From: Candidatus Scatomorpha merdipullorum
GTDB taxonomy: Bacteria; Bacillota; Clostridia; Oscillospirales; Oscillospiraceae
Direction: 5' to 3'
Length of the DNA: 5,162 nucleotides
Assembly (NCBI GenBank): GCA_018716795.1
Contig: DVJK01000082.1
Span: 1 to 5,162, forward strand
Both the position numbers and the translations under genes were made by a program. Under the pieces are notes generated by a model that saw nothing but the letters and a program-made list of their open reading frames with translations, made no database searches and had not been told where the DNA came from. How positions within the stretch are numbered: position 1 is the stretch's first letter; each line of letters starts with the position of its first letter. Shown in pieces: positions 1 through 5,132 of this stretch.

Positions 1-1
1 C

Positions 2-1906
2 GGGCGCGGCTCCTCGCTCATTTGCGCCATGCCGGTCTATGTGGACGGCGAGCTCATCGGCGTCGCCGGCTCCGGCGGCGACATCGACAATATCCGCGAG
101 ATAGTCCAGAGCACCACGATAGGCGAGAGCGGCTACGCCATGCTCGTGAGCCGCCGCCGCCCCGGCGAGGTCAACGTCATTGCGAGCGCGAACCCGGACT
201 CCGGAAGCGAGCTCGGCGGCAGCGGCAACCTCATGCTGACGCCGAACGCGGCGCTCGCCCGCACGCTCACGGTGATTAACCGCGGCGAAAGCGGCGTCAC
301 GGAGCTGCCCATAGACGGCGAGAGCGTCTATCTCGCCTACCACCCGCTGGAGACGACGGACTGGTCCATGGTCACGGTCATCTCCCTGGACGACGCCACG
401 ATAACCGAGCCCATAGAGCAGCTTCGCGGCAATATCGACGCCGTCACCGCCGACACCGGCGAGGACATGGGCGCGCGGCTCACGCTCCTCATGCTGCTCT
501 TCGCGGCCATAGCTCTCGCCGCGGCGATTGTCGTCGTGGCGGCGAGCTGGAAGTTCTCCGCGCGGCTCACGAGGCCGCTCACCGAGCTCACGGAGGGCGT
601 GCGGCGCATAAGCGGCGGCGACCTCGACTTCAAGCTCGAGGTGTCGAGCGGAGACGAGACCGCCGTCCTCGGCGACGCCTTCAACCACATGACCTCCTCG
701 CTCAGGGCCTATATAGACAACCTCGCGCGCGTCACGGCGGAGAAGGAGAGGATAGGCGCGGAGCTGCACGTGGCGACGCAGATTCAGTCGAGCATGCTGC
801 CCTGCATCTTCCCGGCCTTCCCGGAGCGCGGCGAGTTCGACGTCTACGCCTCCATGACCCCTGCCAAGGAGGTCGGCGGCGACTTCTACGACTTCTTCCT
901 CGTGGACGAGGACCATCTCGCGCTCGTGATTGCCGACGTCTCCGGCAAGGGCGTGCCCGCGGCGCTCTTCATGGTCATAGCCAAGACCCTGCTCAAGAAC
1001 CGCGCGCAGATGGGCGCGTCTCCAAAGGAGATACTTGAGACTGTCAACAACCAGCTCTGCGAGAACAACGACGCGGAGATGTTCGTGACCGTCTGGCTCG
1101 GCGTCTACGAGATATCCACCGGCCGCGTCACGGCCGCGAACGCCGGGCACGAGTATCCGGCCATACGCCGGAAGGGCGGAACATTCGAGCTCTTCAAGGA
1201 TAAGCACGGCTTCGTCCTCGCCGGGATGGAGAACATGCGCTACCGCGAGTATGAGTTCACGCTCGAGCCCGGCGACGAGCTCTTTGTATACACCGACGGC
1301 GTCACCGAGGCCACGGACGCCTCGAGCGCGCTCTACGGCACGGAGCGCATGCTCGCGGCCCTGGACGGCTGCGCTTCGGATTCGCCCGAGGCGCTGCTGC
1401 ACGGCGTGAAGGCGGATATCGACGCCTTTGTCGGCGGCGCGCCGCAGTTTGACGACATCACCATGCTCTGTCTCAAGCGCTCGGAAGGAGGAGACGGCGT
1501 GAAGGAAATAACTCTCGAGGCCAGCGTCGAAAACATCGCCGCCGTCACCGAGTTCGCGGACGGCGTGCTGGAGGGGCTGGGCTGCCCCGCGAAGGCCAAA
1601 GCGCAGCTCGACGTGGCCATAGACGAGCTCTTCAGCAACATCGCGCGCTATGCCTACGCGCCCGGCACGGGCAGCGTCACCGTGCGCGTGGAGGCGCTTG
1701 AGGGCCCGCGCGCCGTCGAGTTCACCTTTATCGACAGCGGCGTGCCCTACGACCCGCTCGCGCGCGAGGACCCGAACACCGGGCTGCCCCTGGAGGAGCG
1801 CGAGGCCGGCGGGCTCGGCGTCTTCATCGTCAAGAAGACGATGGACGCCATGAGCTACGAGTACGCGAACGGGCAGAACATCCTGCGCATCAAAAAGCTT
1901 ATCTGA
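2..1906 (+). CDS. Membrane-bound SpoIIE-family (PP2C) serine phosphatase fused to an RsbW-like ATP-binding domain, 5' partial
   Basis: The frame is open to the left edge, so the true start lies outside; the first ATG (29) falls inside a Cache-like sensor domain and is probably internal. Numbering from that ATG, residues 1-130 look like the end of an extracellular Cache sensor (VYVDGELIGVAG, GESGYAML). A membrane helix spans 151-172, HAMP about 173-228, and a helical linker containing TQIQSSMLP follows. The PP2C/SpoIIE phosphatase spans about 265-490, with metal-site motifs GGDFYD (D285), ADVSGKG (D303), NAGHE, YTDGVTEA (D423) and FDDIT (D475/D476). Residues 493-625 form a GHKL ATPase of the anti-sigma type: N-box DELFSNIARYAY (N537), DSG (D569-G571), GGLGVFIVKK. 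In this family the phosphatase typically dephosphorylates a STAS anti-anti-sigma protein and the RsbW-like domain binds a sigma factor or phosphorylates the STAS partner. Neither partner is in the window. All catalytic motifs look intact. The ligand and the sigma target are unknown. Confidence 0.93.
   Translation, partial: GRGSSLICAMPVYVDGELIGVAGSGGDIDNIREIVQSTTIGESGYAMLVSRRRPGEVNVIASANPDSGSELGGSGNLMLTPNAALARTLTVINRGESGVTELPIDGESVYLAYHPLETTDWSMVTVISLDDATITEPIEQLRGNIDAVTADTGEDMGARLTLLMLLFAAIALAAAIVVVAASWKFSARLTRPLTELTEGVRRISGGDLDFKLEVSSGDETAVLGDAFNHMTSSLRAYIDNLARVTAEKERIGAELHVATQIQSSMLPCIFPAFPERGEFDVYASMTPAKEVGGDFYDFFLVDEDHLALVIADVSGKGVPAALFMVIAKTLLKNRAQMGASPKEILETVNNQLCENNDAEMFVTVWLGVYEISTGRVTAANAGHEYPAIRRKGGTFELFKDKHGFVLAGMENMRYREYEFTLEPGDELFVYTDGVTEATDASSALYGTERMLAALDGCASDSPEALLHGVKADIDAFVGGAPQFDDITMLCLKRSEGGDGVKEITLEASVENIAAVTEFADGVLEGLGCPAKAKAQLDVAIDELFSNIARYAYAPGTGSVTVRVEALEGPRAVEFTFIDSGVPYDPLAREDPNTGLPLEEREAGGLGVFIVKKTMDAMSYEYANGQNILRIKKLI
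1485..1501 (+). promoter_or_regulatory. Internal ribosome binding site and in-frame GTG at the phosphatase/ATPase domain boundary
   Basis: AAGGAGGA (1485-1492) lies upstream of an in-frame GTG (1499-1501), with 7 nt between AGGAGG and the GTG. The GTG starts the sequence VKEITLEAS, which is where a free-standing RsbW-like protein would begin. Translation from here would yield a 135-residue anti-sigma-type ATPase ending at 1906. It may be a working internal start or a relic of two genes that fused. The sequence alone cannot show use. Confidence 0.5.
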
Positions 1907-1918
1907 GGAGGCAAGGCA

Positions 1919-2383
1919 ATGGCTGAGGGAAACGGGCTTTTCCGTGAAAAGAGCATAGGGCGCGTCAGCTCGCCCGAGCAGCTTGACGACTATATGCGCG
2001 TCGCGAACCCCGGCGTGTGGACGCTTCTGGCGGCGGTAATTGCGCTGCTGATAGGCGTCTGCGTCTGGGGCGTGTTCGGCCGGCTGGATACGTTTGCGGA
2101 CACCGCCGTCGTCTCCGACGGCGAGCGGGCCTGGTGCGTCGTGCGCTCCGAGTATATGGACGACGTGGGCGAGGGCGCGGCCGTGGAGGCGGAGGGCGAG
2201 CGCTTCACCGTCGCATACATGGAAAGCGGCGGCGGCATCAACGCCCGCGCAGCGTCCCTTGCGGGCGTGGGCGAGGGCGAGCCCTTCGCCCTGGCCGTGC
2301 TGGACGGCGCGCTCCCCGCCGGGATATACGAGGCGAGGCTCGTCGTCGAGAGCGTCGCGCCCATGAGCTTCGTGCTCAACTAG
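1919..2383 (+). CDS. Short HlyD/membrane-fusion-like protein of an NHLM-type exporter
   Basis: This is a 154-residue protein with a strong AGGAGG site (1906-1911) overlapping the stop of the upstream gene and 7 nt before the ATG. The N-terminus (LFREK near 7-11, VSSPEQLDDYM at 16-26), followed by one membrane helix at about 34-54 ending WGVFGRLDT, matches my recollection of the N-terminal pattern of HlyD-type subunits in NHLM bacteriocin exporters. The remaining 100 residues are short, Gly/Ala/Glu-rich and beta-prone, and probably lie outside the membrane. Normal membrane fusion proteins are about 300-450 residues, with a long coiled-coil hairpin and a lipoyl domain; no hairpin is visible here. 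It is followed after only 3 nt by the C39-ABC transporter gene, which supports an accessory role in the same exporter. The ending is clean, with no sign of a frameshift, so it may be a genuine short form suited to a single-membrane cell. The family call rests on the N-terminal half only. Confidence 0.78.
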   Translation: MAEGNGLFREKSIGRVSSPEQLDDYMRVANPGVWTLLAAVIALLIGVCVWGVFGRLDTFADTAVVSDGERAWCVVRSEYMDDVGEGAAVEAEGERFTVAYMESGGGINARAASLAGVGEGEPFALAVLDGALPAGIYEARLVVESVAPMSFVLN

Positions 2384-2386
2384 GCC

Positions 2387-4531
2387 ATGGCAGAGCGCGT
2401 TTCAAGCCCCGTCCGGCACGGGAGGGCAAAGGTGCCGGTGGTGATGCAGATGGAGGCCCCGGAGAGCGGCGCCGCCTGCCTTGCCATGATACTCGCATAC
2501 TACGGCAAATGGGTGCCGCTCGAGCAGGTGCGCGCCGACTGCGGCGTCTCCCGCGACGGCTCCAACGCAAAGAACATCCTGCGCGCCGCGCGCAGCTACG
2601 GCCTCGAGGCCTCAGGCTGGCGCTATGAGCCCGAGTCGCTGCGCGAGGAGGGGAGCTTCCCCTGCATCGTGCACTGGAACTTCAACCACTTCATCGTCCT
2701 CGACGGCTTCAAGGGCGACAGGGTCTACGTGAACGACCCCGCCCGCGGCAGCTGCGTCATGAGCTTTGAGGAGTTCGACCGGGGCTTCACGGGCATATGC
2801 CTCGCCTTCGAGCCGGGCGAGGGATTCACGCCCGGCGGCAAGCCCAAGAGCGTCTTCGCCTACGCCGCCGCGAGGCTGCGCGGCGCGGGCGCGGCGGTGG
2901 CCTTCGTCACGCTGACGACGGTTATCTCCGCCCTCATCGGCATAATAAACCCCGCGTTCTCGCGCGTTTTCCTCGACCGGCTGCTGACAGGGGTGAACCC
3001 GGACTGGTTCATGCCATTCATCCTCGGCATCACGGCGCTCGGCGTCGTGCAGATAGCCGTCGCCTGGGTGCAGGCCGTCTACTCGCTCAAGATAAACGGC
3101 AAGCTCGCCGCCCTGGGCAGCACGGAGTTCATGTGGAAGGTGCTGCGCCTGCCGATGGAGTTCTTCGCCCAGCGCGTCGCCGGCGACATACAGAGCCGGA
3201 AGGACACCAACGCCGGGATTGCGAACACCATCGTCAACACCCTCGCGCCGCTCGCGCTCAACATGGCGATGATGGTCTTCTACCTCGCCGTCATGCTGAG
3301 GTACAGCCCCATGCTCACGCTCGTGGGCATAACGGGCATCGTCGTCAACCTCCTCGTCTCGCGCCTCATCTCCAAAAAGCGCATAGACATCGCGAGGCTC
3401 CAGACGCGCGACGCCGGAAGGCTCGCCGGGGCCACGGTCTCCGGCATAGAGATGATAGAGACGATAAAGTCCGCCGGCGCGGAGAACGGCTGGTTTGAGC
3501 GCTGGGCCGGCTATCAGGCGAGCGTCAACACCCAGGAGGCGCGCTTTTCAAGGCTCAACAACTACCTCGGCCTCGTCCCCAAGATAGCCGCCTCCGCGGC
3601 CAACACCGTCGTGCTCATGCTCGGCGTCTGGCTCACGGTGCAAGGCGAGTTCACCGCGGGCATGATTATGGCCTTCCAGGGCTTCCTCGCCTCCTTCACG
3701 GCCCCGGCCGCGCAGCTCATCACCTCGGGCCAGACCATACAGGAGATGCGCACGCAGATGGAGCAGGTGGAGGACGTGCTGAGCTACCGCACGGACCCCA
3801 ACTGGCGCGACGACCCGGTCGCGGAGGGCGCCGAGTATGACAAGCTCTCCGGCGCGGTGGAGCTCCGGCACGTCACCTTCGGCTATTCCCGCCTCGCCGA
3901 GCCGCTCATAGAGGACTTCAGCCTCAGCCTCAGGCCCGGCAGCCGCGTGGCCCTCGTCGGCGCGAGCGGCTGCGGCAAGAGCACGATGGCCAAGCTTGTG
4001 AGCGGGCTGTACGAGCCCTGGAGCGGCGAAATACTCTTCGACGGCAGGCCGATAAAGGAGATAGACCGCAGCGTCTTCACCGGCTCCCTCGCCGTGGTCG
4101 ACCAGGACATCATCCTCTTCGAGGACACGGTCTCCGCCAATGTAAAGATGTGGGATTCCTCGATAGAGGACTTCGAGGTCATCCTCGCGGCGCGCGACGC
4201 CGAGATACACGAGACCGTCATGCAGCGCGACGGCGGCTGCAACGCCCACGTTTCGGAGGGCGGCCGCGACTTCTCCGGCGGCGAGCGGCAGCGCCTCGAG
4301 ATAGCGCGCGTGCTGGCGCAGGACCCCACGATAGTGATACTCGACGAGGCCCTCGCCTCCGTCACCGGCGGAGCGGGCAAGCGCGGCGGCGGGCACGTGC
4401 TCTGCCCCTACTGCATGAGCGAGCTCGTAGCCTCCGGGGCATACACGCGCACTACGGCGTGGAGTATTTCTGCCCCGGCTGCGGCGAGCGCTTCGCGGGC
4501 TACAACGACCAGATGGTGCGCCGGCAGATAG
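2387..4531 (+). CDS. NHLM-type C39 peptidase/ABC exporter, Cys-to-Ser in the active site, truncated in the ATPase domain and fused to a peptide gene
   Basis: Transporters of this family bind double-glycine leader peptides, cleave after GG with the C39 peptidase and export the core using ATP. Residues 15-140 form the C39 domain: Q21 (oxyanion), S27 where the catalytic Cys is expected (ESGAACLAM), H101 in NFNHFIVL and D117 in NDPA. About six membrane helices lie between 168 and 442. The ATPase domain has Walker A GASGCGKST (525-533), Q573, signature FSGGERQR (629-636) and Walker B IVILDEA with D653/E654. From residue 656 the sequence stops matching an ABC ATPase: D-loop and switch-histidine loop are absent. 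The frame instead reads LASVTGG, then CPYC (673-676), which belongs to a small peptide gene, and ends out of frame at 4531. The ATG is 3 nt after the previous stop without a clear binding site, so translational coupling is likely; GTG at 2432 is an alternative. ATP hydrolysis and leader cleavage are probably both lost. Confidence 0.9.
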   Translation: MAERVSSPVRHGRAKVPVVMQMEAPESGAACLAMILAYYGKWVPLEQVRADCGVSRDGSNAKNILRAARSYGLEASGWRYEPESLREEGSFPCIVHWNFNHFIVLDGFKGDRVYVNDPARGSCVMSFEEFDRGFTGICLAFEPGEGFTPGGKPKSVFAYAAARLRGAGAAVAFVTLTTVISALIGIINPAFSRVFLDRLLTGVNPDWFMPFILGITALGVVQIAVAWVQAVYSLKINGKLAALGSTEFMWKVLRLPMEFFAQRVAGDIQSRKDTNAGIANTIVNTLAPLALNMAMMVFYLAVMLRYSPMLTLVGITGIVVNLLVSRLISKKRIDIARLQTRDAGRLAGATVSGIEMIETIKSAGAENGWFERWAGYQASVNTQEARFSRLNNYLGLVPKIAASAANTVVLMLGVWLTVQGEFTAGMIMAFQGFLASFTAPAAQLITSGQTIQEMRTQMEQVEDVLSYRTDPNWRDDPVAEGAEYDKLSGAVELRHVTFGYSRLAEPLIEDFSLSLRPGSRVALVGASGCGKSTMAKLVSGLYEPWSGEILFDGRPIKEIDRSVFTGSLAVVDQDIILFEDTVSANVKMWDSSIEDFEVILAARDAEIHETVMQRDGGCNAHVSEGGRDFSGGERQRLEIARVLAQDPTIVILDEALASVTGGAGKRGGGHVLCPYCMSELVASGAYTRTTAWSISAPAAASASRATTTRWCAGR
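2420..2434 (+). promoter_or_regulatory. Alternative ribosome binding site and GTG start for the C39-ABC transporter
   Basis: GGGAGGG (2420-2426) is followed after 5 nt by an in-frame GTG (2432-2434), which would begin the protein at residue 16 (VPVVMQME), just before the C39 core. The upstream ATG at 2387 lacks a recognisable binding site and depends on coupling to the stop at 2381-2383. I keep ATG 2387 because residues before the C39 core are common in this family, but either start is possible. Confidence 0.35.
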
Positions 4532-4623
4532 AGTATGCCAGCCGGCTGACGCACACGCTCGGTGCAAGCGCCGCGAAGGAACAGCTCAAGGAGAGCAAAA
4601 ACGGAGTAAAGGACCTGCTTTGA
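4343..4623 (+). pseudogene. Remnant of a double-glycine-leader, Cys-rich (zinc-ribbon-like) peptide gene, fused 5' to the transporter and frameshifted
   Basis: The first ten codons after the transporter's Walker B leucine read DEALASVTGG. They align without gaps to the leader end DEELDKVAGG of the next gene (D, E, L, V, G, G shared). The core then carries CPYC (4403-4414) in the transporter frame, whereas CPGCGERF (CPGC at 4471-4482) and everything to the TGA at 4621-4623 are in the next frame. Adding one G to the run GGGG at 4436-4439 would join both halves into one core of about 83 residues with CPYC-x19-CPGC and a charged helical tail ending VKDLL. The original start, binding site and first half of the leader are gone, presumably lost in the event that joined it to the transporter. 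The product would have been an exported, possibly metal-binding peptide; as written it cannot be made whole. Misassembly is the main alternative. Confidence 0.72.
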
Positions 4624-4630
4624 GCAGCAA

Positions 4631-4647
4631 AAGGAGGTAAAACAATG
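4631..4647 (+). promoter_or_regulatory. Ribosome binding site of the intact small peptide gene
   Basis: AAGGAGG (4631-4637) lies 7 nt before ATG (4645-4647), only a few bases after the stop of the preceding peptide remnant at 4621-4623. The strong match supports this short ORF as a real gene and shows it is placed as part of a run of small peptide genes. Confidence 0.8.
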
Positions 4648-4833
4648 TCTGAAGAAAAGAAAAGCGCCCCGCTGAGCGACGAAGAGCTCGACAAGGTCGC
4701 CGGCGGCTACAGCTACTGGCCCGACGCGAAGCGCGGCATCGGCCAGATGATATGCCCCAACTGCCTGTGCATTTTCGACAGCCCGGACGGCGACGTCACC
4801 TGCCCCGCCTGCGGCTATCCGGAAAAGCGGTAA
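4645..4833 (+). CDS. Double-glycine-leader peptide with a zinc-ribbon-like core
   Basis: This is a 62-residue peptide with a strong ribosome binding site. Residues 1-21 form a hydrophilic leader with the pattern LSDEELDKVAGG; the Gly20-Gly21 pair is the classical cleavage signal for C39 peptidase transporters. The predicted 41-residue core begins YSYWPD and holds two cysteine pairs, CPNC (37-40) and CPACG (53-57), separated by 12 residues, plus one extra Cys at 42. CPxC pairs at such spacing normally fold as a zinc ribbon; disulfides are an alternative after export. The leader matches that of the next gene nearly residue for residue, while the cores differ outside the CPxC pairs, as expected of a precursor family. 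It follows the transporter and the broken sibling gene, so export by a C39-ABC transporter is the natural reading. I do not recognise a named family, see no modifying enzyme nearby and cannot assign an activity (bacteriocin, signal or metal binder). Confidence 0.85.
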   Translation: MSEEKKSAPLSDEELDKVAGGYSYWPDAKRGIGQMICPNCLCIFDSPDGDVTCPACGYPEKR

Positions 4834-4850
4834 AGAAGTACAAAAATTTG

Positions 4851-4868
4851 AAAGGAGCTTGAACCATA
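4851..4868 (+). promoter_or_regulatory. Ribosome binding site followed by ATA in place of the expected ATG
   Basis: AAAGGAG (4851-4857) is followed after 8 nt by ATA (4866-4868), then TCC GAA GAA AAG AAG, matching the sibling's ATG TCT GAA GAA AAG AAA. An in-frame TGA at 4860-4862 excludes any earlier start, and no in-frame ATG, GTG or TTG follows until ATG 4968, after the leader. The gene therefore starts at ATA or is silent. Confidence 0.7.
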
Positions 4869-5132
4869 TCCGAAGAAAAGAAGAACGTCCCTCTGAGCGA
4901 GGAGGAGCTTGAGAGTGTCGACGGCGGCGGAGTCATAGCGTACTCCACCGGGGCCAATCCGCAAACCATGGAGGTCATAATAAACTCCGTCGGCGCCAAC
5001 TCGAATTTCATGGAAGTCATAATGAACTCCACCGGCGCCAAGCCCACCTGCCCCGTCTGCGGCGCCGAAACAACCCTCGACCCCGCCACCGGCAAACTGA
5101 CCTGCCCCACCTGCGGCTGGAAAAACGGCTGA
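4866..5132 (+). CDS. Double-glycine-leader peptide with internal repeats and a zinc-ribbon-like core; apparent ATA start (possibly a silent gene)
   Basis: This is an 88-residue reading frame counted from ATA 4866. Residues 1-21 copy the sibling leader (LSEEELESVDGG, cleavage expected after Gly21). The core of about 67 residues is in two parts. Residues 27-59 are a Ser/Asn-rich tandem repeat of 14 residues (two copies plus a partial third; each full copy contains MEVI). Residues 62-83 hold CPVCG and CPTCG separated by a Cys-free 14-residue loop, a zinc-ribbon-like arrangement, and the peptide ends WKNG. The gap to the preceding gene is only 32 nt and AT-rich, with a ribosome binding site but no visible promoter or terminator, so co-transcription is likely. 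The oddity is the initiation codon: ATA is very rarely used in bacteria, and one G-to-A change from ATG would explain it. The reading frame is otherwise intact, which favours a recent change, inefficient initiation or a sequence error over an old pseudogene. Confidence 0.72.
   Translation: MSEEKKNVPLSEEELESVDGGGVIAYSTGANPQTMEVIINSVGANSNFMEVIMNSTGAKPTCPVCGAETTLDPATGKLTCPTCGWKNG
4944..5042 (+). repeat. 42-nt in-frame tandem repeat, about 2.4 copies, inside a peptide core
   Basis: Unit 1 is 4944-4985 and unit 2 is 4986-5027; a partial third starts at 5028 with tccaccggcgccaa. The encoded units begin STGAN, SVGAN and STGAK. Units 1 and 2 share 9 of 14 residues, including MEVI near the end. The repeat sits between the GG cleavage site and the first CPxC pair, a stretch absent from the sibling peptide at 4645-4833. 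Confidence 0.85.

Larger units (their letters stand above)
4645..4928 (+). repeat. Paralogous leader sequence repeated in two neighbouring peptide genes (4645-4707 and 4866-4928)
   Basis: The 63-nt leader segments at 4645-4707 and 4866-4928 align codon for codon. Both encode MSEEKK (if ATA is read as start), then PLS-EEL and V-GG with the glycine pair at residues 20-21. The 3' end of a third copy survives at 4343-4372. The pattern points to local duplication of a precursor gene followed by core divergence. Confidence 0.75.

Noticed and set aside
2017..2628. 203-codon + frame bridging the short membrane protein and the transporter
   Set aside because: Arg/Gly-rich composition typical of an off-frame shadow; it overlaps two well-supported genes in another frame.
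4433..4445. Programmed ribosomal frameshift joining CPYC and CPGC
   Set aside because: No convincing slippery heptamer, pseudoknot or internal binding site is visible; a one-base indel in a G run is simpler.
3548..4567. 339-codon reading frame on the - strand opposite the transporter ATPase region
   Set aside because: It lies entirely antisense to a frame with clear ABC motifs, shows no domain or binding site, and long antisense frames are expected in GC-rich coding DNA.
4834..4865. Promoter or terminator in the AT-rich gap between the two small peptide genes
   Set aside because: Only 32 nt long, with no hairpin and no clear -35/-10 pair; it holds just the ribosome binding site.
4645..5132. 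Lanthipeptide or thiazole/oxazole-type modified peptide precursors
   Set aside because: No modifying enzyme is in the window and the cysteines are arranged as CPxC pairs typical of metal sites, so a specific modification class cannot be supported.
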